A stretch of DNA of 64,000 bases from Gallaecimonas pentaromativorans (GTDB lineage Bacteria; Pseudomonadota; Gammaproteobacteria; Enterobacterales; Gallaecimonadaceae): NCBI RefSeq assembly GCF_003751625.1, contig NZ_RJUL01000004.1:310001-374000 (forward strand). The letters run 5' to 3'. The translations under genes were made by a program, and so were the position numbers. The notes below the pieces were generated by a model, which was not told the origin of the DNA, made no database searches, and saw nothing but the letters and a program-made list of their open reading frames with translations. Below are positions 24,269 to 38,012 of the stretch, one piece after another (the stretch's first letter is position 1; every line of letters starts with the position of its first letter).

Positions 24269-26746
24269 TTATTCTCCGTGGTGAGGTACCAGCACGTCGC
24301 GGTTACCGTTGTGGCCGGCAGGTGAAACGATGCCTGCCATTTCCATCTGTTCAATCAGGCGCGCGGCGCGGTTATAGCCGATTTTAAGCTTGCGCTGCAC
24401 GCTGGAGATGGAGCCGCGGCGGCTCTCGATAACAAAGGCCACGGCTTCATCGTAAAGGGGGTCTTTCTCGGCGTCGTCTTCCATGGACTCGCCCGGCAGC
24501 AAGGTCTCTTGGGTCATCTCGCCAGAGAGAATGGCGTCGATGTACTGGGGCTTGCCGCGTTTTTTCCAGTCTTCCACCACCCGGTGCACTTCGTGGTCGT
24601 CTACAAAGGCGCCGTGAACACGGGTCGGCACGCCGGAGCCTGGCGGCAGGTACAGCATGTCACCCTGGCCCAACAGGCTCTCGGCCCCTTGCTGGTCCAA
24701 GATGGTGCGCGAATCGATTTTACTGGACACCTGAAAGGCGATACGGGTGGGGATGTTGGCCTTGATAAGGCCGGTGATTACGTCCACCGACGGGCGCTGG
24801 GTCGCCAGAATAAGGTGAATACCGGCCGCCCTCGCCTTCTGGGCGATACGGGCAATGAGTTCTTCTACCTTCTTGCCGACGATCATCATCATGTCGGCAA
24901 ATTCGTCTACCACCACTACGATGCGCGGCAAGGGTTCGAGGTCCGGCGCGACGGGCTCCATGGAGCTGTTGGGGTTCCACAGTGGGTCTTTCAGGGGCGC
25001 ACCGTCCTTGATGGCGTCTTTAACCTTTTGGTTAAAGCCCTTGAGGTTACGAACCCCCATCATCGACATCAGCTTGTAGCGCCGCTCCATTTCCCCAACG
25101 CACCAGCGCAGGGCGTTGGCGGCGTCTTTCATGTCGGTGACCACCTCGGCCAGCAAATGCGGAATGCCCTCGTACACCGACAGCTCCAGCATTTTTGGGT
25201 CAATCATAATCAGGCGCACGTCTTCCGGGGTGCTCTTATACAGAAGCGACACCAGCATCACGTTCACCCCCACCGACTTACCGGAGCCGGTGGTACCGGC
25301 CACCAGCAAGTGCGGCATCTTGGCCAAATCCACCACTACCGAGTTACCGGCGATGTCTTTACCCAGCACCATGGCGAGCGGCGAGGCGTTGTCATTGAAT
25401 TTGTCGTCGTTGATGACTTCAGACAGATACACCACTTCGCGGTGCTGGTTGGGCACCTCAAGGCCGATAACCGATTTACCGGGAATGACTTCCACCACCC
25501 GCACCGAAATGGCCGACAGTGCCCGGGCCAAGTCTTTGGAGAGGTTGGAGATTTTGGAGACTTTAACCCCAGGGGCCAAATCCAACTCAAAACGGGTGAT
25601 AACGGGGCCGGGGTGTACGTCAACCACGTTGGCCTGCACGCCAAAATCCAGTAGCTTTTCTTCCACCAGGCGGGACACCATGTCCAGCTCTTCCTGGCTG
25701 ATGGGGTTGCGGTTTTTATCAGGGCGGTCCAAGAGGTTCATGGACGGCAGCGGCGCCATATCTGTGCCTTGGCCGCCAGCCATGGCCTCGTCCAGCACCT
25801 CGGTAAAGGCCGGCGCGGCTTTCACTTGAGCTTTGGGCGGCGCGGCAACGGCCACATCGGCAGGTTCGTCCAGCCAGGGCAGTTCCAGCTCGTCGTCTTC
25901 GTCGTCAAGAGCGGTGGAAAGGGACAGCAGCGGTTCTTCTTTCTTGGCTGGCTCCGCCTTGGCTTTGGGCGCATTGCCAAGGCTCAGCACCGGCTCTTTA
26001 GGCTCGATACGTTTGGGCTCGGGGGCAGGCTCGTCGTCTTCAGGCTCCACATCGACGCTTTGGGGCTTGTCGGCGCGCGATTGCGTGGCGATGCCGGCAA
26101 TCTTTTCCCAGCACCAAAGGGCTCCTTCCACCACCAGGGCGCCAAGGCGGTCAACTACCGCCACCCAGGACAGGCCTGTCACCATGGTAATGCCAGCGGC
26201 GGTCAGCGCCAGCAAGATAAGCAGGGTGCCGACGAAGTTAAACCAGGGGCGAAGGGCGGTGGCCATTAGGTCCCCCACCAGGCCGCCGGCCGAATAGGTA
26301 TGGATATCGCCAAGATACACTGACGACAATCCGGCAAGGCCGAGGAAACTCAGCACCACGCCAATCAAGCGAAGGCCGGCAGCCAGATAATCAATCTCCA
26401 CCAATGAGCGGTAGTGGCGGAAACAAAACCAGCCGCACAGCGCCACCAAAAAGGGCAGCAGATAGGCCAGCAGGCCAGCGCTGAACAACAGAATATCGGC
26501 CACCCAGGCACCAATAGTGCCAGCGGCATTTTGGATATGGTCAGGCACGCCGGTTTGCGACCAGCCGGGGTCAGCCGGGTTGAAGCTTGCCAGGGCCACC
26601 AGCAGAAATAATGAGAAAAGGGTGCAAAGTACCAGACCGGCTTCCAAAAGCCGCTGCACACCGGATAAGCGTCTGAGCTCCATGCGCTCCAAGGGCCCTA
26701 CTCCAAACTTGTTTTTTAACTTTGCGATGATACCAGCCTCACCCAT
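24269..26746 (-). CDS. ftsK: DNA translocase FtsK
   Basis: FtsK (825 residues) pumps DNA at the septum and activates XerCD at dif. The N-terminus has four membrane helices (about 30-200). A short acidic/Pro-rich linker (about 215-340) follows. The motor contains Walker [10 protein letters not shown] at about residue 485 and a Walker B ending [11 protein letters not shown]. The C-terminal gamma winged helix ([28 protein letters not shown]) reads KOPS sites. The linker is far shorter than in E. coli (1329 residues in total). ATG 26746 overlaps the lrp end by eight bases. Confidence 0.96.
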   Translation of the reverse strand: MGEAGIIAKLKNKFGVGPLERMELRRLSGVQRLLEAGLVLCTLFSLFLLVALASFNPADPGWSQTGVPDHIQNAAGTIGAWVADILLFSAGLLAYLLPFLVALCGWFCFRHYRSLVEIDYLAAGLRLIGVVLSFLGLAGLSSVYLGDIHTYSAGGLVGDLMATALRPWFNFVGTLLILLALTAAGITMVTGLSWVAVVDRLGALVVEGALWCWEKIAGIATQSRADKPQSVDVEPEDDEPAPEPKRIEPKEPVLSLGNAPKAKAEPAKKEEPLLSLSTALDDEDDELELPWLDEPADVAVAAPPKAQVKAAPAFTEVLDEAMAGGQGTDMAPLPSMNLLDRPDKNRNPISQEELDMVSRLVEEKLLDFGVQANVVDVHPGPVITRFELDLAPGVKVSKISNLSKDLARALSAISVRVVEVIPGKSVIGLEVPNQHREVVYLSEVINDDKFNDNASPLAMVLGKDIAGNSVVVDLAKMPHLLVAGTTGSGKSVGVNVMLVSLLYKSTPEDVRLIMIDPKMLELSVYEGIPHLLAEVVTDMKDAANALRWCVGEMERRYKLMSMMGVRNLKGFNQKVKDAIKDGAPLKDPLWNPNSSMEPVAPDLEPLPRIVVVVDEFADMMMIVGKKVEELIARIAQKARAAGIHLILATQRPSVDVITGLIKANIPTRIAFQVSSKIDSRTILDQQGAESLLGQGDMLYLPPGSGVPTRVHGAFVDDHEVHRVVEDWKKRGKPQYIDAILSGEMTQETLLPGESMEDDAEKDPLYDEAVAFVIESRRGSISSVQRKLKIGYNRAARLIEQMEMAGIVSPAGHNGNRDVLVPHHGE

Positions 26747-27230
26747 CAATCAGTACCTTGGATACGTTTTTCACTTCTTCCATCACCACATAGGTACGGG
26801 TTTCCTTCACCCCCGGCAGCCTTAGCAGGGTCTCCCCTAACAGCTCGCGATAAGCAGACATATCCGCTACCCGGGTCTTTAAGAGGTAGTCAAAATCACC
26901 AGACACCAGATGGCACTCCTGAATGATGTCGAGCCGTTGTACCGCCAGGTTGAACTGGTCAAATACCTCGGACGAGGTGCGCTCCAAGGTCACCTCCACA
27001 AACACCAGCAGCGCCGCCCCCAAGTGGCGAGGGTTTATAATGGCGGTGTATCCCTGAATAAAGCCTTGCCGTTCAAGGCGTTTTACCCTTTCCAAACAAG
27101 GCGTTGGCGACAGCCCTACTCGCTTGGATAATTCCACGTTGGAAAGGCGGCCATCATTTTGCAGCTCTTTCAATATGTTGCGATCGATGCGGTCGAGTTC
27201 TTTGACCCCTTTTCGAGCAGAAGGCAGCAT
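26739..27230 (-). CDS. lrp: Leucine-responsive regulatory protein
   Basis: Lrp (163 residues) is a global regulator of amino-acid metabolism. The N-terminal HTH ([33 protein letters not shown], about 26-58) is followed by an AsnC/Lrp ligand domain (RAM) with [18 protein letters not shown]. Its length equals E. coli Lrp (164). AGAGA precedes ATG 27230. It is divergent from ald, whose expression is commonly controlled by this family; lrp-ftsK linkage is also conserved. Confidence 0.95.
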   Translation of the reverse strand: MLPSARKGVKELDRIDRNILKELQNDGRLSNVELSKRVGLSPTPCLERVKRLERQGFIQGYTAIINPRHLGAALLVFVEVTLERTSSEVFDQFNLAVQRLDIIQECHLVSGDFDYLLKTRVADMSAYRELLGETLLRLPGVKETRTYVVMEEVKNVSKVLIDG

Positions 27231-27363
27231 AAAATCTCTAGAGATATGGGCTTTATCAGAACAAAATACTGAAAAATCCCTAAATAAAGCAACTCATTCT
27301 CTAAGTGGGTCCCTATACTGGCGGCAATTTCACTACCCCTTTGATAACAAAAGGAAACAGCAG
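27231..27363 (+). promoter_or_regulatory. Divergent lrp-ald control region
   Basis: A 133-bp AT-rich gap between divergent genes. TATACT at 27314-27319 is a fair -10 for ald; no convincing -35 was found. Lrp binding here is likely by analogy but no clear site is visible. Confidence 0.4.
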
Positions 27364-28482
27364 ATGATCATCGGCGTACCAAAAGAAATAAAAAACCACG
27401 AATACCGCGTCGGCATGGTGCCCGCTTCCGTACGTGAGCTGGTGAACCACGGCCATCAGGTGATCGTGGAAACCAACGCTGGCCTTGGCATCGGTTTTAC
27501 CGACGAAGACTACCAAGCCGCTGGCGCCGCCATCATTGGCAGCGCTGAAGAGGTGTTTGCCAAAGCCGAGATGATCGTCAAGGTCAAAGAGCCCCTGGCC
27601 AACGAGCGCGCCCGCCTGCGCGACGGCCAACTGCTATTTACCTACCTGCACCTGGCCCCCGACCTGGCCCAGACCGAAGATCTGGTGAAATCTGGCGCCG
27701 TGTGTATTGCCTATGAAACCGTCACCGAAGACAAAGGCGGCCTGCCGCTGCTGGCCCCCATGTCTGAAGTGGCTGGCCGTATGTCTATCCAAGCCGGTGC
27801 CCAAGCCCTTGAAAAATCCCGTGGCGGCAGTGGCCTGCTGATCTCCGGCGTGCCCGGCACTGAACCTGCCAAAGTGGTAGTGATTGGCGGCGGCGTGGTG
27901 GGCTCCAACGCCGCCCGTATCGCCGTTGGCATGCGTGCCGATGTGACCATCCTTGACCGTAACATCGATGCCCTGCGCCGCCTGGACGCCGAGTTCAACG
28001 GCCGCGCCAAAGTGGTTTACTCCACAGCCGATGCCCTTGAGCGCCACGTGCTGGAAGCCGACTTGGTGATCGGTGCCGTGCTCATCCCCGGCGCCGCCGC
28101 ACCCAAGCTGGTCACTGCCGACCACATCAAACGCATGAAGCCCGGTAGCGCCATTGTTGACGTGGCCATCGACCAAGGCGGCTGCTTTGAGACCTCCAAA
28201 GCCACCACCCACGCCGACCCAACCTACATCGTTGACGACGTTGTGCATTACTGCGTGGCCAACATGCCTGGCGCCGTAGCCCGTACCTCTACCTTCGCCC
28301 TGAACAACGCCACCCTGCCCTACATCATCAAACTGGCCAACAAGGGCTACAAACAAGCCCTGCTGGACGACAAGCACCTGCTGGCTGGTTTGAACGTGAT
28401 GAACGGCAAGGTCACCTGTAAAGAAGTGGCTGAAGCGCACGGTCTGGAATACGTAGCTCCGCTGGCCCTGCTTGGCGCCTGA
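27364..28482 (+). CDS. ald: Alanine dehydrogenase
   Basis: Ald (372 residues) interconverts L-alanine and pyruvate plus ammonia with NAD(H). The start [20 protein letters not shown] is diagnostic, with catalytic Lys/His in VKVKEPL and LFTYLHLA. The Rossmann motif [16 protein letters not shown] binds NAD. AAGGA lies eight bases before ATG 27364; a frame extending upstream overlaps lrp and is not real. The divergent lrp gene suggests induction by alanine. It favours amino-acid catabolism, as do the leucine dehydrogenase and ilvA genes later. Confidence 0.96.
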   Translation: MIIGVPKEIKNHEYRVGMVPASVRELVNHGHQVIVETNAGLGIGFTDEDYQAAGAAIIGSAEEVFAKAEMIVKVKEPLANERARLRDGQLLFTYLHLAPDLAQTEDLVKSGAVCIAYETVTEDKGGLPLLAPMSEVAGRMSIQAGAQALEKSRGGSGLLISGVPGTEPAKVVVIGGGVVGSNAARIAVGMRADVTILDRNIDALRRLDAEFNGRAKVVYSTADALERHVLEADLVIGAVLIPGAAAPKLVTADHIKRMKPGSAIVDVAIDQGGCFETSKATTHADPTYIVDDVVHYCVANMPGAVARTSTFALNNATLPYIIKLANKGYKQALLDDKHLLAGLNVMNGKVTCKEVAEAHGLEYVAPLALLGA

Positions 28483-28503
28483 GCGATTGCTTGAATCGAA
28501 AAG

Positions 28504-28525
28504 CCCTGCGAAAGCGGGGTTTTTT
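28504..28525 (+). terminator. Terminator of ald
   Basis: CCCTGC, loop GAAA, GCGGGG (one T-G pair), then six T. Confidence 0.75.
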
Positions 28526-28566
28526 GTTTGGGCCCTTTTCCATAGAATGCGGGCAAAGAAATTTGA

Positions 28567-29523
<957 letters not shown>

Positions 29524-29530
29524 TCCAAAA

Positions 29531-29552
29531 GGGCCGCTTTCGCGGCCCTTTT
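29531..29552 (+). terminator. Terminator of trxB
   Basis: GGGCCGC, loop TTTC, GCGGCCC, TTTT. Confidence 0.75.
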
Positions 29553-29596
29553 AGTTAGCGCTACACTCAAGGAGTAGAGGATGTATTGCGAACGCC

Positions 29597-30304
29597 ATGA
29601 CCATAGCGCTACCCGAATTACCTGATAACCCCTGCCTTTTTCCTGATCCGGTGCACGCACTAGACCAGCCTAATGGCCTGCTCGCCTTTGGCGGCGACCT
29701 CTCCCCTACCCGGCTAATGACCGCCTATCGTCAGGGGATCTTCCCTTGGTTTAATCCCGGCGAGCCCATTTTGTGGTGGTCGCCCAACCCACGTGGAGTT
29801 GCGGTACCGGGAGATATGGCCATTTCATCAAGCCTGAGAAAATGGCTGCGAAAAACCCCCTACCAATACCGCTGTAACACCGCCTTTGGCGAGGTACTGA
29901 CCGGCTGCGCCGGCCCCAGGAATGGCCAGCGCGGCACCTGGCTTAGCCCACAAATGCGGGCGGCCTACACCAAGCTCAATGAGCTAGGCTATGCCCACAG
30001 CGTTGAGGTATGGCTGGAGGGCGAACTGGTGGGTGGGCTTTACGGCATCACCATCGGCCGCATCTTTTGCGGCGAGTCGATGTTTCACAAAACGCCCAAT
30101 GCCTCCAAGGCCGCCTTTGCCGCCCTGCACGCGAGACTTCAAGGCCATGCCCGGCTGATAGACTGCCAACTGATGAACCCGCATCTGGCCACCCTCGGCG
30201 TTAAAGAAATGCCCCGCAGCCAGTACCTTGCCATATTGGCCGAAGAGCGAGACAAAACCATGAGCCCGGCGCTTTGGCAACAAGGAGAATGGCCATGTCC
30301 GTAA
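29597..30304 (+). CDS. aat: Leucyl/phenylalanyl-tRNA-protein transferase
   Basis: Aat (235 residues) adds Leu or Phe to proteins with N-terminal Arg/Lys, marking them for ClpS-ClpAP; clpS and clpA are at 31-34 kb. The motifs NGLLAFGGDLS, GIFPWF, ILWWSPNPR and GRIFCGESMFH are typical of the family. The ATG lacks a close SD; the good AAGGAG instead precedes a 14-codon ORF that starts at 29581 and overlaps this start. The gene overlaps bpt by ten bases. Confidence 0.95.
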   Translation: MTIALPELPDNPCLFPDPVHALDQPNGLLAFGGDLSPTRLMTAYRQGIFPWFNPGEPILWWSPNPRGVAVPGDMAISSSLRKWLRKTPYQYRCNTAFGEVLTGCAGPRNGQRGTWLSPQMRAAYTKLNELGYAHSVEVWLEGELVGGLYGITIGRIFCGESMFHKTPNASKAAFAALHARLQGHARLIDCQLMNPHLATLGVKEMPRSQYLAILAEERDKTMSPALWQQGEWPCP

Positions 30305-31014
30305 ATCTCCTCAAAGGCCTCTATTGTGGCCTGACCAAGCCTTTCCCCTGTGCTTACCTGCCCGATAAAAACGAGCAGCTGCTGGTGGTGACTCAATCGC
30401 CCATGGACGCCGAGCGCTACCAGATACTGCTGGCCATGGGCTTTCGCCGTAATGGCTCAGACGTTTATCGCCCCTATTGCAACCAATGCCAGGCCTGCGA
30501 ATCGGTGCGGGTCGATGTTGAAGCCTTTAGCCCCGATAGGCGCCAGCGCCGGGTGCTGGCCAAAAACCAAGATGTGATACTGCGCATCGAGCACCAATTC
30601 CAGCCTCATCATTTTGACCTGTATTGCCGCTACATCAGTGCCCGGCACCGCGACGGCGGTATGTACCCGCCTTCCGAGAGCCAGCTGACGCACTTTGCCA
30701 AGGCCAGTTGGCTGCCCATGACCTTACTGTGCCTGTACCGGGGTAAAACCTTGCTAGCCTGCGCCATTACCGACGAAACGCCGCAGGCCTACTCGGCCCT
30801 TTACACCTTTTTTGATCCCGATGAAGACAAACGGTCTTTGGGCACCTTAGGTGTTTTAATGCAGCTAGAGGCCGCTAAAACACGGGCTAAAAAGTGGCTT
30901 TACCTTGGATATCAAATCGATGCGTGCAAGAAAATGAACTACAAAACCCAGTACCACCCCTATGAGCGATACAGTGATGGTGCATGGCAACGCTTTACAG
31001 GGGCCGCCACTTGA
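30295..31014 (+). CDS. bpt: Aspartate/glutamate leucyltransferase (Bpt/Ate-like)
   Basis: A 239-residue protein of the ATE family that transfers Leu from tRNA to N-terminal Asp/Glu. The N-terminal CPYC-like cluster is YRPYCNQCQACESVRVDV, and the GNAT-like part has YTFFDPDEDKRSLGTLGVLMQLEAAK and YLGYQIDACKKMNYK. With aat it forms a two-gene N-degron unit feeding ClpS. AAGGAG lies seven bases before ATG 30295, inside the end of aat. Confidence 0.93.
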   Translation: MSVNLLKGLYCGLTKPFPCAYLPDKNEQLLVVTQSPMDAERYQILLAMGFRRNGSDVYRPYCNQCQACESVRVDVEAFSPDRRQRRVLAKNQDVILRIEHQFQPHHFDLYCRYISARHRDGGMYPPSESQLTHFAKASWLPMTLLCLYRGKTLLACAITDETPQAYSALYTFFDPDEDKRSLGTLGVLMQLEAAKTRAKKWLYLGYQIDACKKMNYKTQYHPYERYSDGAWQRFTGAAT

Positions 31015-31061
31015 GGCAAGATCGGCGCCGATTTCTCGGTAATAAGAGGTTTTGCATCTAA

Positions 31062-31280
31062 ATGTCGAAAGAAGACGTGATTGAGTTGCAGGGAACAATC
31101 CTGGAAACCCTGCCCAACACCATGTTCCGCGTCGAGCTTGAAAACGGCCACGTGGTAACCGCCCACATCTCCGGTAAAATGCGCAAGAACTACATCCGTA
31201 TCCTGACCGGTGATACCGTTACCGTGCAGATGACGCCGTACGACCTGAGCAAGGGCCGCATCGTCTTCCGCCAGCGTTGA
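31062..31280 (+). CDS. infA: Translation initiation factor IF-1
   Basis: IF-1 (72 residues) is a single S1/OB fold that binds the ribosomal A site during initiation. The sequence [20 protein letters not shown] and the end [16 protein letters not shown] are nearly universal in gammaproteobacteria. AAGAGG is 12 bases before the ATG. The order aat-bpt-infA-clpA is conserved. Confidence 0.98.
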   Translation: MSKEDVIELQGTILETLPNTMFRVELENGHVVTAHISGKMRKNYIRILTGDTVTVQMTPYDLSKGRIVFRQR

Positions 31281-31300
31281 TGGAAAACCTCATTAAAAAA

Positions 31301-31322
31301 CCCGCCTTCAGGCGGGTTTTTT
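31301..31322. terminator. Convergent terminator infA / clpA
   Basis: CCCGCC, loop TTCA, GGCGGG, then six T, with A6 before it; serves two convergent genes. Confidence 0.85.
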
Positions 31323-31340
31323 AATTGGGCCTGAGAACTC

Positions 31341-33599
31341 TCAGGCCGTGGTGGCGGCTTCTTGGCCGGCCACATCCAGTTTCAGATCGTCGTCAGCAAC
31401 GGTCACCAACACTCGGCCACCTTCAGCCAGCTTGCCAAACAGCAGCTCGTTGGCCAGCGGCTTCTTGAGGTGCTCCTGGATAACCCTGGCCATGGGGCGA
31501 GCGCCCATGGCGTGGTCGTAGCCCTTCTCTGCCAGCCAGGTTTTGGCTTCGGCGTCGACTTCCAGGGTCACGCCACGGGCATCGAGCTGGGCTTCCAGTT
31601 CAGCCAGGAATTTCTCCACCACCTGGGCAATAACCGCCGGGCTCAAGTGGTTAAACCAGATGATCCCGTCCAGACGGTTGCGAAACTCGGGGCTAAATAC
31701 CCGGTTGATCTCGTCCAAGGCGTTATCGTTGTGCTCGACCGATTTAAAGCCCATGGATTTGCGCTCGGTTTCTCGAACCCCGGCGTTGGTGGTCATCACC
31801 AGGATAACGTTACGAAAATCCGCCTTGCGGCCGTTGTTGTCGGTCAGGGTGCCATTGTCCATCACCTGCAGTAACAGGTTAAAGACATCCGGGTGCGCCT
31901 TCTCGATTTCGTCCAAGAGCACCACCGAATGGGGGTGCTTGATAACGGCTTCGGTCAGCAGGCCGCCCTGGTCGTAGCCAACATAGCCCGGAGGGGCACC
32001 TATCAGGCGCGACACCGTATGGCGCTCCATGTACTCGGACATGTCAAAGCGAATGAGCTCGACCCCCATCTGGCGCGCCAGCTGCTGGGTTATCTCGGTC
32101 TTACCAACCCCGGTGGGGCCGGCAAAGAGGAACGAGCCCACCGGTTTGTGCTCAACCCCAAGCCCTGCCCGGCTCAAGCGGATGCTGGCTGACAGGGCGT
32201 CGATGGCCTTGTCCTGGCCAAACACCACCAGCTTGAGGTTCCTGTCCAGGGCCGCCAAGGTGTCCTTGTCGTTGCTGGACACGGATTTTTCCGGGATGCG
32301 GGCCATACGGGCCACCACCGACTCGATATCCGCTTCGTTGACAGTTTTTCTGCGTTTGGGCATCAACCGGGCACGGGCGCCAGCCTCGTCAATGACATCG
32401 ATGGCTTTATCCGGCAGGTGCCGCTCATTGATGTATTTGGCCGACAGCTCCGCCGCCGCCTTCAGGGCGCCTTGGGTGTAGCGCACATCATGGTGATCCT
32501 CGTAATGGCTTTTCAGCCCCTGGAGAATTTTGATGGTGTCGCTGACCGACGGCTCAACGATGTCGATTTTCTGGAAACGACGAGCCAGGGCCACATCCTT
32601 TTCAAAAATACCGCGGTATTCCTGATAGGTGGTAGAGCCCATGCACTTGATGTTCCCAGAGGCCAGCAGCGGTTTGATGAGGTTGCTGGCATCGGTCTGG
32701 CCGCCTGAAGCGGCGCCTGCACCAATCAGGGTGTGGATCTCGTCGATAAAGAGGATGGCGCCGTCTTCTTCTTTAAGCTCTTTAAGGAGGCCCTTGAAGC
32801 GTTTTTCAAAGTCGCCGCGGTACTTGGTACCGGCCAACAGCGCGCCCATGTCCAACGAATAAACGGTGCAATGGGCAATCAAGTCAGGCACTTCGCCATC
32901 GACAATACGCTTGGCAAGGCCTTCGGCGAGAGCAGTTTTACCCACCCCGGCTTCCCCGACAAAAAGCGGGTTGTTCTTGCGGCGGCGGCACAGCACCTGC
33001 ACCGTGCGCTCAAGCTCGGCCTCGCGGCCAATAAGGGGATCGATACGGCCGCTCTCGGCCTGCTCGTTAAGGTTCACGGTGAGCATTTCAAGATAGCTCT
33101 CGGCCTTACCTTCAGCTTCGGCTTCCTTGGGCGGGATCTCGCCGCCAGGGGACTGTTCGTCTTCGTGTTTGCGCACACCGTGGGAAATGAAATTCACAAC
33201 GTCCAGGCGAGTAATGTCGGCCTTACGCAGGATATAAACCGCCTGACTTTCCTGCTCGCCAAAGATGGCCACCAGCACGTTGGCTCCGGTGACTTCCTCT
33301 TTTCCGGAGCTTTGCACGTGGAATACCGCGCGCTGCAACACTCGCTGGAAGCCCAAGGTTGGCTGGGTTTCGCGATCGTCGTCATCTTCCGGAATGCGGG
33401 GGGTGGTTTGATCGATAAAGCTGCTCAGCTCATTGCGCAGTTGAGGGAGATCTGCACCGCAGGCGCTGAGCGCTTCTGCTGCTGCACTGTTATCCAACAG
33501 CGCCATCAGCAGGTGCTCCACGGTGAGATATTCGTGGCGTTCGTTCCTGGCACGACGGAAAGCTTCGTTCAGGCTTTGCTCGAGCTCTTTATTCAGCAT
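31341..33599 (-). CDS. clpA: ATP-dependent Clp protease ATP-binding subunit ClpA
   Basis: ClpA (752 residues) unfolds substrates for ClpP and docks ClpS. The N-domain (1-145) has two Clp repeats. AAA-1 has Walker A GEAGVGKT (215-222). AAA-2 has [11 protein letters not shown] at about 490-500 and [11 protein letters not shown] in the pore region. The C-terminal tail is unlike E. coli in its last residues (GQEAATTA). AAGGGGG precedes ATG 33599. clpS lies 27 bp upstream, so both are co-transcribed. Confidence 0.97.
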   Translation of the reverse strand: MLNKELEQSLNEAFRRARNERHEYLTVEHLLMALLDNSAAAEALSACGADLPQLRNELSSFIDQTTPRIPEDDDDRETQPTLGFQRVLQRAVFHVQSSGKEEVTGANVLVAIFGEQESQAVYILRKADITRLDVVNFISHGVRKHEDEQSPGGEIPPKEAEAEGKAESYLEMLTVNLNEQAESGRIDPLIGREAELERTVQVLCRRRKNNPLFVGEAGVGKTALAEGLAKRIVDGEVPDLIAHCTVYSLDMGALLAGTKYRGDFEKRFKGLLKELKEEDGAILFIDEIHTLIGAGAASGGQTDASNLIKPLLASGNIKCMGSTTYQEYRGIFEKDVALARRFQKIDIVEPSVSDTIKILQGLKSHYEDHHDVRYTQGALKAAAELSAKYINERHLPDKAIDVIDEAGARARLMPKRRKTVNEADIESVVARMARIPEKSVSSNDKDTLAALDRNLKLVVFGQDKAIDALSASIRLSRAGLGVEHKPVGSFLFAGPTGVGKTEITQQLARQMGVELIRFDMSEYMERHTVSRLIGAPPGYVGYDQGGLLTEAVIKHPHSVVLLDEIEKAHPDVFNLLLQVMDNGTLTDNNGRKADFRNVILVMTTNAGVRETERKSMGFKSVEHNDNALDEINRVFSPEFRNRLDGIIWFNHLSPAVIAQVVEKFLAELEAQLDARGVTLEVDAEAKTWLAEKGYDHAMGARPMARVIQEHLKKPLANELLFGKLAEGGRVLVTVADDDLKLDVAGQEAATTA

Positions 33600-33626
33600 G
33601 TACGCCCCCTTGGTTTACTACTTGGG

Positions 33627-33941
33627 TCAAGCCGGTTCCATGGCACAAAGTAAGGGATGACCGTTGTCCCTTGCAAAGCGGTTCACCTGAGCCACTTTGG
33701 TTTCAGCGACATCTGCGCTGAACACTCCACACACCCCTTTTCCCTGATAATGCACTGACAACATTACCTGAGTTGCCTTCTCATGATCCATGGCAAAAAA
33801 GCGTTGCAGAATTAGCACCACAAAATCCATGGGGGTGTAATCGTCATTCATGAGAACCACTTTATACATAGGCGCACGCTTGAGCGCCGGATCTGCATTC
33901 TGTGTTTTCTCTGTATGTTGAATATCGGTACTGCCAGCCAT
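33627..33941 (-). CDS. clpS: Clp protease adaptor ClpS
   Basis: ClpS (104 residues) binds N-degrons made by aat and bpt and delivers them to ClpAP. The flexible N-terminus (1-23) leads to [18 protein letters not shown] (25-42), whose Asn/Asp residues and His64 in HYQGKG form the N-degron pocket. ATG 33941 gives the family length; the frame continues upstream to 34040 without family match. It is divergent from cspD, as in E. coli. Confidence 0.95.
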   Translation of the reverse strand: MAGSTDIQHTEKTQNADPALKRAPMYKVVLMNDDYTPMDFVVLILQRFFAMDHEKATQVMLSVHYQGKGVCGVFSADVAETKVAQVNRFARDNGHPLLCAMEPA

Positions 33942-34142
33942 GCTTTTCAAGTCCTGTATTAAGATTTTTTGCTCGCAAGCGCCTTTGCGAAATGTTTGCT
34001 CACTGGTTGTTAATTCAGTGTTAAAAAAAACTTGACTCAAAGGTTTTCTTCACTAAATTGTACTTTGAGGTAGGTCGGGGCTCCACTCGTGTAGCTTGTA
34101 CCGACGAGATGCAATCAGGTTAACAAATGACGGGAATGACGT

Positions 34143-34352
34143 ATGGCTATCGGAACAGTCAAATGGTTCAACAACGCCAAGGGCTTCGGTTTTATTTGTC
34201 CTGAGGGGGGCGGCGAAGACGTCTTCGCTCACTACTCTACCATTCAAATGGATGGTTACCGAACGCTCAAAGCTGGCCAGGAAGTAAATTTCGACATGAC
34301 TCAGGGGCCTAAAGGCTATCACGCCGTTAACATTAAGCCCCAGGAAAGGTGA
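34143..34352 (+). CDS. cspD: Cold shock-like protein CspD
   Basis: CspD (69 residues) is a cold shock domain protein that inhibits replication initiation in stationary phase in E. coli. RNP1 is KGFGFI and RNP2 DVFAHY; MAIGTVKWFNNAKGFGFICPEGGG is the CspD-type start. Its place divergent to clpS is the classical cspD position, which separates it from the CspA-type gene at 9.5 kb. GGGA lies before the ATG. Confidence 0.93.
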   Translation: MAIGTVKWFNNAKGFGFICPEGGGEDVFAHYSTIQMDGYRTLKAGQEVNFDMTQGPKGYHAVNIKPQER

Positions 34353-34377
34353 CCGTAACCGAGCCCGGCCACCAAAG

Positions 34378-34399
34378 CCCCCGCCACGGGGGTTTTTTT
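34378..34399 (+). terminator. Terminator of cspD
   Basis: CCCCCG, loop CCA, CGGGGG, then seven T. Confidence 0.8.
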
Positions 34400-34415
34400 A
34401 TGCCCGAATTCCCAT

Positions 34416-34446
34416 AAAAAAACCGCCTCGTTTGAGGCGGTTTTTT
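34416..34446. terminator. Terminator of icd (can act on both strands)
   Basis: CCGCCTC, loop GTTT, GAGGCGG with A-run before and T6 after; placed at the 3' end of icd. Confidence 0.8.
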
Positions 34447-34460
34447 AGTACCAAAACGGC

Positions 34461-36701
<2,241 letters not shown>

Positions 36702-36925
36702 CTAAGCGTGAGTGGCGAATCATCTTCGCAGTGCTCGAAGGGAAAGGCCCTTCGAAAGTGTGAAGTAGGTAGCAGAGTATACCAACACCAACCGAGATTG
36801 TGCGCAACTGCAATCTGGGTAGGACCAGTTGCGCAGCTTTTGTTCAAACCCGAAGCCCGCCGCTTTGGCCAAGGCCGCCAGGATGCTAGCCTTAGGCCAT
36901 TCGCCTTTAGGTATAAGGTTATCAA

Positions 36926-37540
36926 TTGCAACCCAAGCGCCCTTTTCAGCGCCAGCCGCACACAGCGCGCCCGGCTCGCCGCCCTGCCGTCAATAAAGGC
37001 CCGGCCAGGCTGGTGTTGTTCAACAAACCCTTTGATGTTCTGTGCCAGTTTACCGACGAAGCTGGTCGCCAGACCCTAAAGGACTTTATTCCCATCCCTG
37101 ATATCTATGCCGCCGGGCGCCTCGACCGCGACTCAGAAGGCCTGTTGCTGCTCACCAACGACGGCGGCCTTAATGCCCGCCTGACCCAGCCGGGTAAAAA
37201 GACCGCCAAAACCTATTGGGTGCAGGTAGAAGGGGCGCCAACAGAGGCCGCGCTTAGCCCGCTGCGCCAAGGGGTGACCTTAAAAGACGGTCCTACCCTG
37301 CCCGCCAAGGTCAAAGTAATAGAAGAACCGGCGCTTTGGCCAAGAAACCCGCCGGTGCGTTTCCGAAAAGCCATTCCCACCACCTGGCTTGAAATAAGTA
37401 TCAGCGAGGGGCGTAACCGCCAAGTGCGGCGCATGACCGCCCACATTGGCTTTCCCACCTTGCGCCTGGTGCGAGTTGCCATAGGCCCGTATCGGCTGGA
37501 CGCCTTGCAACCAGGTGAGTATATGGAGGTTGCGCCGTGA
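36926..37540 (+). CDS. rluE: 23S rRNA pseudouridine(2457) synthase RluE
   Basis: RluE (about 204 residues) modifies U2457 of 23S rRNA. It is an RsuA-type synthase without the S4 domain. The catalytic Asp67 lies in [19 protein letters not shown], with [19 protein letters not shown] and [23 protein letters not shown]. The start TTG 36926 has AAGG nine bases upstream and gives a basic N-terminal extension like that of E. coli. The stop overlaps the nudJ GTG (GTGA). Confidence 0.92.
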   Translation: MQPKRPFQRQPHTARPARRPAVNKGPARLVLFNKPFDVLCQFTDEAGRQTLKDFIPIPDIYAAGRLDRDSEGLLLLTNDGGLNARLTQPGKKTAKTYWVQVEGAPTEAALSPLRQGVTLKDGPTLPAKVKVIEEPALWPRNPPVRFRKAIPTTWLEISISEGRNRQVRRMTAHIGFPTLRLVRVAIGPYRLDALQPGEYMEVAP

Positions 37541-37956
37541 TCCAGGCTGCCACCATCGCCTGGGTTATCGAAGCTCAGGGCCAATACCTCTTTGTAGAAG
37601 AAGATATCGGCGGCGTGTTGACCCTCAACCAGCCCGCCGGGCACTGGGAGCGCGGCGAAAACCTCATCGAGGCTGCCAAGCGCGAGTTAAAAGAGGAAAC
37701 GGGTCTGAGCCTTTCTCCCCAAGGCATGGTGGGGCTGTATCATCTGGAGCTTCCCCATAAGACCTTCTGGCGCCACGTGTTTTACGCGCGCCTGCCGGCG
37801 CCGGTAGACACCTTTCCCGAAGACAGCGACATCCTTCGCTGCCTCTGGCTTACCCCCGAAGCACTTGAAAATCGCCCCCTTCGCAGCCATCTGGTGGTTG
37901 AGGCCATCCGCGATTTCGAGGCCGGCAGCCATTACCCCTTGTCTGTGCTGCGCTAG
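37537..37956 (+). CDS. nudJ: Nudix phosphatase NudJ
   Basis: NudJ (139 residues) hydrolyses HMP-PP and nucleoside di/triphosphates in E. coli. A complete Nudix box Gx5Ex7REUxEExGU spans residues 35-57 ([23 protein letters not shown]). The GTG start overlaps the rluE stop. The order icd-rluE-nudJ-mnmA-hflD-purB is the same as in enterics, which supports the symbol. Confidence 0.93.
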   Translation: MIQAATIAWVIEAQGQYLFVEEDIGGVLTLNQPAGHWERGENLIEAAKRELKEETGLSLSPQGMVGLYHLELPHKTFWRHVFYARLPAPVDTFPEDSDILRCLWLTPEALENRPLRSHLVVEAIRDFEAGSHYPLSVLR

Positions 37957-38012
37957 GCATTGCCTTTTGCTACAATGCGCGCACTTTTTTCGCCGAGGTT
38001 ATTTGAAGTCCC

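Noticed and set aside
34143-34352. CspD as a duplicate of the 9.5 kb cold shock gene
   Set aside because: Sequence and position differ (clpS-divergent); they are separate paralogues, not a recent duplication.
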